Source: Novosphingobium barchaimii LL02 | Lineage (GTDB): Bacteria; Pseudomonadota; Alphaproteobacteria; Sphingomonadales; Sphingomonadaceae | Direction: 5' to 3' | Assembly: GCF_001046635.1 (NCBI RefSeq) | Contig: NZ_KQ130456.1 | Location: forward strand, 344,013 to 408,012 | Length of the DNA: 64,000 nt | Part shown: positions 32,638 through 43,810 of the stretch, piece after piece | Position numbering within the stretch: position 1 is the stretch's first letter | Layout: each line of letters begins with the position of its first letter | Translations under genes and position numbers: made by a program | The notes under the pieces: model-generated | The model's database searches: none | What the model saw: the letters and a program-made list of their open reading frames with translations, nothing else | Told to the model about the DNA's origin: nothing

Positions 32638-35196
32638 TCATCGCACCATTTCCGCCAAAGCGGCGAAGGCGCCGTCGCGGCGCGGCGGTGCAGGGCGTTC
32701 CGGTTCGATCTGACGGCGCGGTGGGCGCCAGCGCCAGCGGACCGGGGCGGGGGCACCGTGCGCTTCTGCCGCGAGGGAACGGGGCATGAGGGGCTGAAAG
32801 CCGGCAAGGCGCAGCAGCCGGGCATAGCTGGCAGTGGTCAGCCCCATGGACACCGCGCGCGCCGGATCAAGCCGGAAACCGGCTGCGGCGCGGTCTGTCC
32901 TAGCGCGCAGGTCATGGGCCTCGCGCAGCAGCTTTTCGGCTATGTCGAGGCGCACAAGCTGGTTGCCGAGGCTGCGGTAGCCCGGTGCAGCGCGGTGGTT
33001 TTCGGCCGGAAGGGTGGGCGCCATATGCGGCTCGGGCAATGGACCGGCGGGCTTTCCGGCGATCCGCGCCATTTGTCGCCAAAGCGCGATAGCCTGAGGG
33101 CGCAGCATGGCAGGTACGAAAAGGTCTAGCGCGCCGACCTTCACACCGAGACGTGCCAGCATCGTGCGGCGCCCCTTGTCGAGCCGGTCGACCCCGGTGT
33201 CATCGCGCGGGGCCATGCCGCCGCGTTCCACCAGCGTGATGAGCAGGGCGCGAAGATCCGGCCCGGCATCTGCCGCCCGGCTGGCCTCATCCAGCTTGAT
33301 GAGCGGGGCGAGCGGGCTGAACGCGGTATCCAGCCAGCCTTCCAAGGCGGCGATGAGGGCTTTGCGCGAAGGCGCGGGCACAGCATCGAGCGTGCGGTCG
33401 GGTACGACCAGCGGGGTCAGGAGCGAGCGGCCCGGCGCCAGGCTGGCCAGCTTCTGGCTATCCCAGACAAGCGCGCCATCCTCCAGCGTGATTGCAGCGG
33501 CTCCGTCCTTGCCCGCAATCGTCTCCACCAGCGCATCGGCGCGTTTCTGGAGCAGGCGTGAGAGGTGCTTTTCCGCCGCCGCGAGCAGCAGCTTGCGGTC
33601 GGACAGGCGCGCGCCCGGATCGACCTGGAAGGCGAAGCCGCGCAGGGAGCCGATGTGCTCACCCTCGACCAGCACTTCCTCGTCTTCGAGGCGTACCGAG
33701 AGCAGGCCGGCGTCCGGGCCCAGCTTTTTCATGAGCACGGCGGTACGGCGGTTGATGAAACGTTCGGTCAGCTTGCCGTGCAGGGCGTCGGACAGGCGGG
33801 CCTCCACCGCGCGGGCGCGGGCGGCCATTTCATCGCGGGCCAGGACCCAGTCGGGGCGCTGGGCGATATAGGCCCAGGAGCGGATCGCGGCGATGCGGCC
33901 CTGCAGGGTATCGATATCGCCTCCGGTGCGGTCCAGTTGGGCGATCTGCCCAGCGACGAAATCGGCCCCGAGTTCACCGCTGCGCAGGTCCTGCCAAAGC
34001 CGGGCGACGAAGCGCGAATGAGTCTCGATGCCCTGCTGGCGAAAGTCCGGCAGGCGGCACACTTCCCAGAAACGGCGTACCTGGCCAAAGCCGCGCACTG
34101 TGTCCGCCACGTCCCCCTCGTCGGCCAGGCGTTTTAGCACCGCAAGGTCGATCGCCTCGGGCGCGGGGGCGAGTTCGGGACGGTCGGGCCGGACTTCGAG
34201 ATCGGCGATGAGCGTGCCCAGGCTGTCGAAACGCGGTTCCGGTTCGCGCCAGAACAGCTTGGTCAGGGGCGTGAAGCGGTGCTCCTCGATGGCGTAGACT
34301 TCGTCCGGCTCGAATTCGGAATCGTGGCCGCCCGATCCGGTCAGGGTGCCGAAAGTGCCGTCCTTCTGGTGGCGACCGGCGCGTCCGGCGATCTGGGCCA
34401 TCTCGGCGGTGGTGAGGCGGCGGTGGCGCCGCCCGTCGTATTTGGAGAGTCCGGCGAAAGCGACATGCTCGACATCCAGGTTGAGGCCCATGCCGATGGC
34501 ATCCGTGGCGACAAGGTAGTCGACCTCGCCCGACTGGTAGAGCGCGACCTGCGCATTGCGGGTCTGGGGCGAGAGCGCGCCCATCACCACCGCAGCGCCG
34601 CCCCGGAAGCGGCGCAGCATCTCGGCAATGGCGTAGACCTGCTCGGACGAGAAGGCGACGATGGCGCTGCGCGGCGGCACCCGGCTCAGCTTCTTTGCGC
34701 CGGCATGAGTAAGCGTGGAAAAGCGCGGACGGGTGACGATCTCGACCCCCGGCACCAGTGCACGCACCAGCGGCTCGATGGTGGAGGAGCCAAGGATCAT
34801 CGTCTCCTCGCGGCCGCGCGCGTGGAGCAGGCGATCGGTGAAGACGTGGCCGCGTTCCCGGTCGGCGGCGAGCTGGGCCTCGTCGATGGCGACGAAGGCC
34901 ATCGAGCGTTCCATGACCGGCATCGCCTCGGCCGTGCAGATCAGATAGCGCGCGCTTTTCGGCTCGATCCGCTCTTCGCCGGTGATCAGCGCGACGCTGT
35001 TTTCGCCCTTGATCTTGACTACGCGGTCGTAGACCTCGCGCGCCAGCAGGCGCAATGGAAAGCCAATCATGCCGCTGGAATGGGCACACATGCGTTCGAT
35101 GGCGAGGTGGGTCTTGCCGGTGTTCGTCGGCCCGAGCACCGCCTTTACCCCGGTGGGGGTATCGTTTCGGGCAGAGGCATTCCGATCGTTAGCCAT
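32638..35196 (-). CDS. SUV3-like ATP-dependent RNA helicase
   Basis: This 852-residue protein is an SF2 helicase like the mitochondrial SUV3/MgpS group. Walker A is LGPTNTGKTH (residues 21-30) and the DEAQ box is at 105-108, followed by SSTIEPLVRALVPG and VATDAIGMGLNLDVEHVAFA, then QIAGRAGRHQKDGTFG (motif VI). A long C-terminal domain follows. The substrate is probably RNA, by homology only. It starts the leftward helicase-S4-fdxA-carD series, which I recall as common in alphaproteobacteria. The frame starts 12 codons earlier but MANDRNASARND is preferred. Confidence 0.88.
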   Translation of the reverse strand: MANDRNASARNDTPTGVKAVLGPTNTGKTHLAIERMCAHSSGMIGFPLRLLAREVYDRVVKIKGENSVALITGEERIEPKSARYLICTAEAMPVMERSMAFVAIDEAQLAADRERGHVFTDRLLHARGREETMILGSSTIEPLVRALVPGVEIVTRPRFSTLTHAGAKKLSRVPPRSAIVAFSSEQVYAIAEMLRRFRGGAAVVMGALSPQTRNAQVALYQSGEVDYLVATDAIGMGLNLDVEHVAFAGLSKYDGRRHRRLTTAEMAQIAGRAGRHQKDGTFGTLTGSGGHDSEFEPDEVYAIEEHRFTPLTKLFWREPEPRFDSLGTLIADLEVRPDRPELAPAPEAIDLAVLKRLADEGDVADTVRGFGQVRRFWEVCRLPDFRQQGIETHSRFVARLWQDLRSGELGADFVAGQIAQLDRTGGDIDTLQGRIAAIRSWAYIAQRPDWVLARDEMAARARAVEARLSDALHGKLTERFINRRTAVLMKKLGPDAGLLSVRLEDEEVLVEGEHIGSLRGFAFQVDPGARLSDRKLLLAAAEKHLSRLLQKRADALVETIAGKDGAAAITLEDGALVWDSQKLASLAPGRSLLTPLVVPDRTLDAVPAPSRKALIAALEGWLDTAFSPLAPLIKLDEASRAADAGPDLRALLITLVERGGMAPRDDTGVDRLDKGRRTMLARLGVKVGALDLFVPAMLRPQAIALWRQMARIAGKPAGPLPEPHMAPTLPAENHRAAPGYRSLGNQLVRLDIAEKLLREAHDLRARTDRAAAGFRLDPARAVSMGLTTASYARLLRLAGFQPLMPRSLAAEAHGAPAPVRWRWRPPRRQIEPERPAPPRRDGAFAALAEMVR

Positions 35197-35369
35197 TGGA
35201 GCGAATGTGGCACTGCGGCCCGCCGCTCGCAAGAGTCACCTCGCCGAAACCATCCCTACAAATCCACAATCTTAGGCGGGTCTTAACCTTGTAAGCGCAA
35301 GGGATTTACCAAGAGACCCGCAGTTGGGTTGCCGGGGCTCTCCCCGTGATGGCATAGGGACCGGGCATT

Positions 35370-37067
35370 TTGTTCAGGCCGCTTAAGCACGAGCGCAAGC
35401 ATGAGAGCAGCGATCGGGCCGAAATCCAGTATGGTGACGAGGGCGCGCAGGTCGCCCCGGTCATTCACGCCCATGCGTGCGCCGCAAAGGTGCGCGAGGC
35501 TTCAGTCGTGCTTGCATTCCCCGCGCCGTTCGCCCGCGCGCAGCCTGCCAAGGCAGAACAGGTGCAGCAGCCGGCGATGTCGCTCGGGCGGTTTACGCAG
35601 TACCGCGAGGCGGTGGAAACATGGTGCGCGGACACGGACCTCGCCCCCGACCTGGCTAACGATATAGGCAGCCGAACATGGCTGCGCGGCCTTGCCACGA
35701 TGCTGGGCCTCAGCGCCGCCGCGATTGTCCTGAGCCCTGACTTTTCGGCGCTGGAGGCAGCCACCGCGATGCCGCTCCAAACCCGGGAGCGCGATGAGTT
35801 CCGCAGCCAGTCGATCGCGCCGCTGGCGCTGGGCGCCGACAGCGGCCGCCACATGGGGGCAACGCCGCTGGTGCGCCCGCTTGCCAGCGTTCCTGAGCGT
35901 CCGGCAATCCAACTCGTCTCCACACTGGGGCAGGGCGACAGTCTTGGGCGGATGCTGGAACGTGCGGGACTGGGTGCCGGCGACATTGCACGGGTCTCTC
36001 AGCTCGTCGGGCAGGCGGTGCCGGTGGATGACATCACTGCAGGCACGCAGTTCGACATAACTCTGGGCAAGCGTCCGGCGGCCGGGGTGCCGCGCGTCCT
36101 GGATTCCCTCGATTTCCGCGCCCGTTTCGATCTCGACCTGTCGATAGAGCGCAGTGGAGGCGGGCTAGCGTTGGCGCGGCGCCCTATCCACGTGGATGAG
36201 ACCCCGCTGCGGATTCGCGGAACGGTAGGCTCCAGCCTCTATCGCTCGGCGCGTAACGCCGGCGCTCCGGTCACGGCAATCCAGTCGTATCTGCGTGCAG
36301 TGGACAAGTATCTCAGCCTCGAAAGCGACCTGAACGCGAAAGACCAGTTCGATTTCGTCGTCGCCTACAAACGCTCTGCGAAGGGTGAACGGCAGGCGGG
36401 CGACCTCCTCTACGCCGGGGTCGAACGCGCCGGAAAGCCCCGCCTGCAACTGCTGCGCTGGGGCAAGGATGGCGAGATGTTCTCTGCCGGCGCGGTTGGC
36501 CAGGCGCGCAGCGTTCAAATCGGCCAGCCGGTGGCGGGCGGGCGGATCACATCGCCCTATGGAGCGCGCAGGCACCCGATCCTGGGCTATGTGCGGATGC
36601 ACGCCGGTATCGACTTCGGCGCGCCCTATGGCTCGCCGATCTATGCGGTGGCCGATGGCACGGTGACCTTCGCGGGGCGACACGGCGGCCACGGCAACTA
36701 CGTCCGCCTTCAGCACGGCGGCGGGCTGGACACCGGGTACGGGCACATGAGCCGCATCGCGGTGGCCAATGGCAGCCGCGTGCGGGCAGGGCAGGTGATC
36801 GGCTATGTCGGCTCGACCGGGCTTTCCACCGGACCGCACCTCCATTTCGAGGCTTATCGCGGCGGGCGCACCATCAATCCATCCGGCATCGCCATCGTCT
36901 CGCGCCCGCAGATCGACGGCAAGGAGCGCGACGCTTTCATGGCGAGGCTGCGCGCCGTGCTGGATGTTGCGCCCGGCGCCGCGCTTGGTTCGGTGGCCAC
37001 TGTGCATAGCGAGGTGGCGCAAGACCAGCGCGAGATCGACAAGCTTGCGCCAGGCGGCGGTGCCTAG
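35370..37067 (+). CDS. M23 family murein endopeptidase with LysM-like region
   Basis: This 565-residue protein has an N-terminal cytoplasmic region, one membrane helix (LRGLATMLGLSAAAIVLSPD, about residues 108-127), a LysM/OapA-like segment (TLGQGDSLGRMLERAGLGAG), and a C-terminal LytM domain. The zinc ligands are visible: HPILGYVRMHAGIDFGAPYG (His, Asp) and HLHFE at residues 490-494. It should cleave peptide cross-links at the inner wall. A TTG at 35370 with AGGGA about 9 bp upstream is the likely start. It stands 173 bp from the helicase gene, in divergent orientation. Confidence 0.88.
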   Translation: MFRPLKHERKHESSDRAEIQYGDEGAQVAPVIHAHACAAKVREASVVLAFPAPFARAQPAKAEQVQQPAMSLGRFTQYREAVETWCADTDLAPDLANDIGSRTWLRGLATMLGLSAAAIVLSPDFSALEAATAMPLQTRERDEFRSQSIAPLALGADSGRHMGATPLVRPLASVPERPAIQLVSTLGQGDSLGRMLERAGLGAGDIARVSQLVGQAVPVDDITAGTQFDITLGKRPAAGVPRVLDSLDFRARFDLDLSIERSGGGLALARRPIHVDETPLRIRGTVGSSLYRSARNAGAPVTAIQSYLRAVDKYLSLESDLNAKDQFDFVVAYKRSAKGERQAGDLLYAGVERAGKPRLQLLRWGKDGEMFSAGAVGQARSVQIGQPVAGGRITSPYGARRHPILGYVRMHAGIDFGAPYGSPIYAVADGTVTFAGRHGGHGNYVRLQHGGGLDTGYGHMSRIAVANGSRVRAGQVIGYVGSTGLSTGPHLHFEAYRGGRTINPSGIAIVSRPQIDGKERDAFMARLRAVLDVAPGAALGSVATVHSEVAQDQREIDKLAPGGGA

Positions 37068-38694
<1,627 letters not shown>

Positions 38695-38782
38695 TCTGCG
38701 TTCCGCGTGCGGGTTAGGCTGTTCTTGGGCATGTTCGGCAAGTAGCCACCCTGCAAATCGGCATCAGGGGCTGAATTCGAAA

Positions 38783-41044
38783 ATGACTGAGACCGTTTCA
38801 GAATCCGCCGGCCCGGCGCCGATCGGCAAAACCGGCGGTGGACAGCGCGGGCTGTTCGTAGCCACGATTCTGGTCGGCAGCTTCCTGCTGTTCCTTGTAC
38901 AGCCGATGGTCGCGCGCATGGCGCTGCCTCGTCTGGGCGGGGCGCCTAACGTATGGAACAGCGCAATGCTGGTCTATCAGGCGCTGCTGCTGGCCGGTTA
39001 CGCCTATGCGCACCTGCTGGGCCGCTTGCCGCTGCACAAGCAGGTGATGATCCACGTCGCACTATTGGTCCTTGCCGGGCTAACCTTGCCGGTAGGGCTG
39101 GTCTCTCTGGCGCCGATCGCCGGCCTTTCCGAAGCGCTTTGGGTCCCGCTGCTGTTGGGGCTTAGCATAGGGCCGGTCTTCTTCGTGGTTTCCGCTCAGG
39201 CCCCGCTAATGCAGCGCTGGTTCGCCGCCGATCCGCAGTCAGGCGCGCCTTGGGCGCTTTATGCGGCATCGAACCTCGGCAGTTTCACGGGGCTGCTCGC
39301 CTATCCGCTCCTTGCCGAACCGCTGCTGACCCTGCGCCAGCAAAGCCTGGCGTGGACCGCCGGTTTCGGCGTGTTGATCGCGCTCGTCGTGGCCGCTGCG
39401 CTGGCCCGGCGGCGCCTTCCCGAAGCAGCTGCCACCGCCGCTGCCGACACAGGCGCAGAGGCGCCGATCGGTTGGCGCACCGTCACGCTCTGGCTGCTGC
39501 TGTCCGCGGTTCCGTCCGGCCTCATGCTGTCGACGACAACTCATCTTACCACCGACATTTTCGCGATGCCGCTGCTCTGGGTGATTCCGCTCGGCCTCTA
39601 TCTTCTCAGCTTCGTTGTCGCCTTCTCGGACCGGCGCGGCGCGGTGACGTCCATCAGCTGCGTGACACCAGTAGTCGTGCTTTTTGCCGGCGGCTACGCG
39701 ATGATGTCGAACAGCTCGGGCACGCTGTGGATGGTGGGAGGCACCTGCCTGCTTCTGTTCTGCGTGGCTGCAGCGCTGCACGGCCGCTTGTACGACCTGC
39801 GGCCAGGCACTGGCCATCTCACCCGTTTCTACTTGACGATGTCGGCGGGCGGCGCCCTTGGCGGGCTGTTCACCGCATTGCTGGCGCCTCTGGTATTCGA
39901 CTGGGCCTGGGAGCATCCTCTGCTCGTCCTAGCTGCTGCCGCTCTCATTCCGCTACGGCCGCTGCTGGGCTGGCGTGAACGGGATGGCATCGAGCCGGGC
40001 GTGGCCCGCGCCGTGCTCATCGTGCTGCTCACCCTGGCGCTGCTCCTTGCGTGGTGGATCGGCAGCAACCTCCTCGAGCCGGGCGGCGCGCTTGCTGCGA
40101 TGCTGCTTTCCGTTTTCCTGATGGGCATCGGGATCATGGTCATGGCGTGGCGCGGAGCCTTCGTGGCTATCGTGCTGATGGCGATGCTGGGGCAAGGCGG
40201 CATCTGGACGATCCGCGCGACCGTCGACGGTGAACGTACCCGCAGTTATTTCGGTATCTATACCGTCCGCGATCACGCCGAGGACAAGATGCGGACATTG
40301 GCTCACGGCACGACCCTGCACGGCGAACAGTCGCTGGATCCTGCCCGCTCGCACGAGGCTTTGACCTATTACGGACCGACATCGGGAGTGGGGCTGGCGC
40401 TCAGTGCAGTGCCGGCCATCGAAGGTCCGCATGCGCGGGTGGGCGTTGTGGGACTGGGCACCGGCTCTCTCGCCTGCCGCGCCCGCCCGGGGCAGACCTG
40501 GACGTTTTTCGAGATCGACCCGGTAATGCTGCAATTCTCCACCAGCGGCCGTTTCACCTTCCTGCACGATTGTACGCCGGACGCACGGGTGATTATCGGA
40601 GATGCGCGGCTCGAACTGGGAGAGCTTTCGCCGGGCGCATTCGACGTTCTGGTGATCGACGCGTTTTCCTCTGATGCGATCCCGATGCACCTGCTCACGC
40701 GGGAAGCGATGCAGGTCTACCTGCGGTCGCTGGCCCCGCGCGGACTTTTGCTGCTGCACATCTCCAACCGCTATATCGATCTGGCGCCTGTGATCGGCAC
40801 CACGGCGCAGGACAGCGGACTTTCCGCGCTGTCCCGGCTGGATATCCCCAAGGATGGTATGGGCTATACCCCATCGCGCTGGATCGCCCTGTCGCGTGAT
40901 GCGGGCCCGCTCAATGCCCTTGCGCGGGCGCACCCCGATACTCCATGGAAGAGGCTCGAAGAACGGGCGGCGGAGCCTTGGACGGACGACCATGCGTCCA
41001 TCCTCTCGCATGTCCGCTGGGAAAATCTGACGGGAACCCCATGA
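38783..41044 (+). CDS. Fused membrane transporter/spermidine synthase-like protein
   Basis: This 753-residue protein has two parts. About residues 20-500 contain many hydrophobic helices (FVATILVGSFLLFLVQPMVA, LLLGLSIGPVFFVVSAQAPL and others). The C-terminal third is a spermidine-synthase-like methyltransferase fold, with GVVGLGTGSLACRARPGQTW, FFEIDPVMLQFS, IIGDARLELGELSPGAFDVL and IDAFSSDAIPMHLLTREAM. The fusion is an established architecture, but substrate and transport role are unknown. No SAM decarboxylase gene is nearby. The frame begins 53 codons earlier; MTETVSESAG is the natural start. Confidence 0.85.
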   Translation: MTETVSESAGPAPIGKTGGGQRGLFVATILVGSFLLFLVQPMVARMALPRLGGAPNVWNSAMLVYQALLLAGYAYAHLLGRLPLHKQVMIHVALLVLAGLTLPVGLVSLAPIAGLSEALWVPLLLGLSIGPVFFVVSAQAPLMQRWFAADPQSGAPWALYAASNLGSFTGLLAYPLLAEPLLTLRQQSLAWTAGFGVLIALVVAAALARRRLPEAAATAAADTGAEAPIGWRTVTLWLLLSAVPSGLMLSTTTHLTTDIFAMPLLWVIPLGLYLLSFVVAFSDRRGAVTSISCVTPVVVLFAGGYAMMSNSSGTLWMVGGTCLLLFCVAAALHGRLYDLRPGTGHLTRFYLTMSAGGALGGLFTALLAPLVFDWAWEHPLLVLAAAALIPLRPLLGWRERDGIEPGVARAVLIVLLTLALLLAWWIGSNLLEPGGALAAMLLSVFLMGIGIMVMAWRGAFVAIVLMAMLGQGGIWTIRATVDGERTRSYFGIYTVRDHAEDKMRTLAHGTTLHGEQSLDPARSHEALTYYGPTSGVGLALSAVPAIEGPHARVGVVGLGTGSLACRARPGQTWTFFEIDPVMLQFSTSGRFTFLHDCTPDARVIIGDARLELGELSPGAFDVLVIDAFSSDAIPMHLLTREAMQVYLRSLAPRGLLLLHISNRYIDLAPVIGTTAQDSGLSALSRLDIPKDGMGYTPSRWIALSRDAGPLNALARAHPDTPWKRLEERAAEPWTDDHASILSHVRWENLTGTP

Positions 41045-41604
41045 GCCTGAACCGCACCGACATCACCCTGGCCGCGATCAACGGCAAGGCGCCAAGGATC
41101 CACTCCAGCGCCTTCATCGCGCCGGGCTGCCGGATTATCGGCAATGTCGAGATCGGGCCGGACGCCAGCATCTGGTATAACTGCGTGATCCGCGCCGACG
41201 TTCACCGCGTGGTGATCGGAGCGCGCACCAACATCCAGGACGGCACCGTGGTCCACTGCGACAGTCCAAAACCGTCGAACCCGGACGGTTTCCCTACCAT
41301 TATCGGTGACGACGTACTGATCGGTCATCTGGCGATGATCCATGGCTGCACGCTGGAGGACCGGGCCTTCGTTGGTCTCGGGGCGATCGTGATGGACGGC
41401 AGTTACATCGAATCGGACGGCATGCTTGCCGCCGGGGCGCAGCTTACCGGCAAGCGCATAGGCGCGCGGCAGCTTTGGATGGGCCGCCCTGCCAAGCACC
41501 TGCGTGACCTTGACGATGCGGCGGTCGCCTCGAACCAGGCCGGTGTAAAGGGCTATGTCATCAACGGCCGGCTGCATGCCGAGGCGCTTGGGCTGAAAGG
41601 CTGA
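41041..41604 (+). CDS. Gamma-class carbonic anhydrase-like protein
   Basis: This 187-residue left-handed beta-helix protein resembles gamma carbonic anhydrase. Hexapeptide-type repeats occur throughout (IIGNVEIGPDASIWYNCVIR). The metal-ligand histidines are in DGTVVHCDS and LIGHLAMIHGCTL, and LWMGRPAKHLRDL is the usual C-terminal hook. Some relatives lack activity; CO2 hydration here is inferred. Its start overlaps the preceding stop (ATGA). Confidence 0.9.
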   Translation: MSLNRTDITLAAINGKAPRIHSSAFIAPGCRIIGNVEIGPDASIWYNCVIRADVHRVVIGARTNIQDGTVVHCDSPKPSNPDGFPTIIGDDVLIGHLAMIHGCTLEDRAFVGLGAIVMDGSYIESDGMLAAGAQLTGKRIGARQLWMGRPAKHLRDLDDAAVASNQAGVKGYVINGRLHAEALGLKG

Positions 41605-41605
41605 T

Positions 41606-41887
41606 ATGGCGCGGCCGAAAGGCGAACTGCCGTCGGCCGACGCCTTGCGCGTTCTCATCGATCAGGAAGGGCGCCTCGCTCTGCGCGTGACGCCCGGCGC
41701 GAAAGTCGAAGCGCTGGAAATTGTGGAGGATCGCCTGCTGGTGAAAGTCCGGGCCAAGCCGGAGGATGGCAAGGCGAATGATGCCGTGCGCGATTTGCTG
41801 GCCCGTGCGCTGGGATTGGCACCGTCGCGCCTGGAACTGCTGCGGGGGGCTACGTCGCGCGAGAAGCAGTTCAGGATTTCGGCTTAA
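41606..41887 (+). CDS. DUF167 (YggU-type) protein
   Basis: This 93-residue protein has LRVTPGAKVEALEIVEDRLL and KVRAKPEDGKANDAVRDLLA, typical of the DUF167 fold, a small conserved family without a firm function. It follows the carbonic anhydrase gene by 1 bp and probably shares its transcript. A parS-type sequence lies 36 bp after its stop. Confidence 0.88.
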   Translation: MARPKGELPSADALRVLIDQEGRLALRVTPGAKVEALEIVEDRLLVKVRAKPEDGKANDAVRDLLARALGLAPSRLELLRGATSREKQFRISA

Positions 41888-41923
41888 AAGCGCGGCTCCT
41901 TCCGCGTCCGTCCTATCCCAAAA

Positions 41924-41937
41924 GTTTCACGTGGAAC
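41924..41937. other. parS-type core between DUF167 and ligase genes
   Basis: GTTTCACGTGGAAC matches the 14-bp parS core with one change (A to G). Flanking bases differ from the consensus. It lies in the 60-bp intergenic space before the leftward DNA ligase end, 16 kb from parB. Confidence 0.72.
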
Positions 41938-41947
41938 GTGATCGCGG

Positions 41948-43540
41948 TCAATCGCGGATCAGGGCGCGAAGGGCTTCAATCCGGTCTGCCTCATGAGCGG
42001 GCTTGTCGGCGCGGATGCGGCTGATGCGGGGAAAGCGCATGGCGACGCCCGACTTGTGGCGCTTGCTCGAATGGACCGAGTCGAACGCCACCTCGAACAC
42101 CAATGACTTATCGGTCTCGCGCACTGGCCCGAAGCGATTCAAAGTGTGATTACGCACGTAGCGGTCCAGCCATTTCAGCTCCTCGTCGGTAAAGCCGAAA
42201 TAGGCTTTGCCCACCGGCAGCAGTTCCGCCCCCGCATCGGGATCGCCGTCCCAGCAGCCGAAGGTATAGTCCGAATAAAATGAACTGCGCTTTCCCGATC
42301 CGCGCTGCGCATACATCAGCACGCAGTCGATCAGCAGCGGATCGCGCTTCCATTTGTACCACAGCCCGGTCTTGCGCCCCGCCACATAAGGGCTGTCGCG
42401 CCGTTTGAGCATGACCCCTTCGATGGCATCGTCCCGGGCACGCTCGCGGATGGCGGCAAGCTGCGTAAAGTCGTCTGCCGGGATCACGCCGCTGATGTCG
42501 AAGCGCAGCGGGTCGAGCCGGGGCACCAACTCCTCCAGCGCGGCGCGGCGCGTTGTCCAGGGCTGCGGCCGCAGGTCTTCTCCCTCGACGATCAGGGCAT
42601 CATAAAGTCTTACGAAGGCGGGATATTCCTTGCGCATTTTCTTGCTGACAGTCTTGCGGCCAAGGCGTTGCTGCAAGGCGTTGAAACTTGCCGCGCCGCC
42701 CGTTTCTCCGCCTTGATGTGCGCCGCGCACCAGCAGTTCGCCGTCCAGCACCGCGTCGATCGCCAATGCCTCGGCGATCTCGGGGAAAGTGGCGGATATG
42801 TCGTCGCCCGACCGGGAATAAACGCGCGTTTCGCCGCCCGCATGGACCACCTGCACCCGAATGCCGTCCCACTTCCATTCCGCCGCATAGTCCGCCAGAT
42901 CGACCTCGCTGTCCTCCAGCCCATGCGCCAGCATGAAGGGCCGAAACAGCGGCAGGTTTTCCGAACTGGGCGGCTCCGCCCCGTGCGCGGCCCAATCGAA
43001 CAGCGCGGCATAGGGCGGGGCCTGTCCGTGCCAATGCTCCTCCACATCCTCCACCGCGACATCGAAAGCCTGCGCGAAGGCCGTCTTGGCAAGTCGTGCT
43101 GAAATGCCGATCCGCATTGCCCCGGTCGCCAGTTTCAGCAGCGCATAGCGCCCGTTGGCATCGAGCCGATCCAGCATCCGGGGCAGCTGCGTCATGACGT
43201 TGGCGCGCGTCATGTGCGATAAGGCGTCCACTGCCTCGGACACCGTGGGCGGAGACGGTGACTCGGCAGGCTCGGGCCAGAGCAGGCTTGCGGTCTCCGC
43301 CGAATCGCCGACATATTCGCGGCTGAGGGTCCACAGGATGGGGTCGATGCGCTCGGTCAGCAGGTTGCGGATCGTGGCGCTTTTTACCGCCGGGAAGTCC
43401 AGCCCGTCAGTCAGCGCGGCGAGGGCCCAGCCTCGGTCCGGGTCGGGCGTTTCGCGCAGGTAATCGGCCAGAAGCTTGAGCTTGGCGTTGCGGCTGCGGG
43501 TGTAGACCAGAGCGTCCAGAAGGGCGGCGAAAGCTTTCAT
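41948..43540 (-). CDS. ATP-dependent DNA ligase (LigB-type)
   Basis: This 530-residue ligase has the adenylation motif with AAEWKWDGIRVQ (catalytic Lys in KWDG), DGELLVRG, EGVMLKRRDSPYV and GLWYKWKRDP, so motifs I, III, IV and V are seen. An N-terminal helical region precedes them, and an OB-type C-terminal domain follows. It belongs to the bacterial group associated with a metallo-beta-lactamase exonuclease and a large Lhr-type helicase in DNA repair clusters. The exonuclease gene is upstream, beyond two palindromic repeats. Confidence 0.9.
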   Translation of the reverse strand: MKAFAALLDALVYTRSRNAKLKLLADYLRETPDPDRGWALAALTDGLDFPAVKSATIRNLLTERIDPILWTLSREYVGDSAETASLLWPEPAESPSPPTVSEAVDALSHMTRANVMTQLPRMLDRLDANGRYALLKLATGAMRIGISARLAKTAFAQAFDVAVEDVEEHWHGQAPPYAALFDWAAHGAEPPSSENLPLFRPFMLAHGLEDSEVDLADYAAEWKWDGIRVQVVHAGGETRVYSRSGDDISATFPEIAEALAIDAVLDGELLVRGAHQGGETGGAASFNALQQRLGRKTVSKKMRKEYPAFVRLYDALIVEGEDLRPQPWTTRRAALEELVPRLDPLRFDISGVIPADDFTQLAAIRERARDDAIEGVMLKRRDSPYVAGRKTGLWYKWKRDPLLIDCVLMYAQRGSGKRSSFYSDYTFGCWDGDPDAGAELLPVGKAYFGFTDEELKWLDRYVRNHTLNRFGPVRETDKSLVFEVAFDSVHSSKRHKSGVAMRFPRISRIRADKPAHEADRIEALRALIRD

Positions 43541-43555
43541 TAGATGGGGAGAGAG

Positions 43556-43585
43556 GACCGGGGGCCATCGCCCCAGACCCCTTTA
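43556..43585 (+). repeat. Dispersed palindromic repeat, copy 5
   Basis: GACCGGGGGCCATCGCCCC followed by AGACCCCTTTA, in copy-1 orientation. It starts 15 bp upstream of the ligase ATG. The 43586-43778 interval to copy 6 holds no gene that I can support. Confidence 0.76.
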
Positions 43586-43778
43586 CCGGCAGCGAAGTGC
43601 GCGGTTCTTCGGTCTTGTGCGCATGGTGGGAGTGACGGGACGCGGCGGCGTGGAGACGCGGAGTTTATGTCGCTGGGCACCGCAGGCTTTTTGCGTGCGG
43701 CAAACGATGCGGTAGGCGCGATGCCGAGATTGGCAGGAGGCTTTAACTCAGCGCTGCTGCACGCTCGAGGACAACGGT

Positions 43779-43810
43779 AAAGGGATCTGGGGCAATGGCC
43801 CCAGGTCTCA
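43779..43810 (-). repeat. Dispersed palindromic repeat, copy 6
   Basis: AAAGGGATCTGGGGCAATGG followed by CCCCAGGTCTCA, the inverse of copy 5. Its end overlaps the stop codon of the leftward exonuclease gene. Confidence 0.76.

Noticed and set aside
36186-36197. ATCCACGTGGAT palindrome resembling parS centre
   Set aside because: Only the CACGTG centre agrees; the arms lack GTTT/AAAC, and it lies in the M23 gene.
43586-43778. Possible small gene between repeat copies 5 and 6
   Set aside because: Frames present (for example 43544-43780) run through the repeat palindromes and lack a ribosome site or conserved composition.
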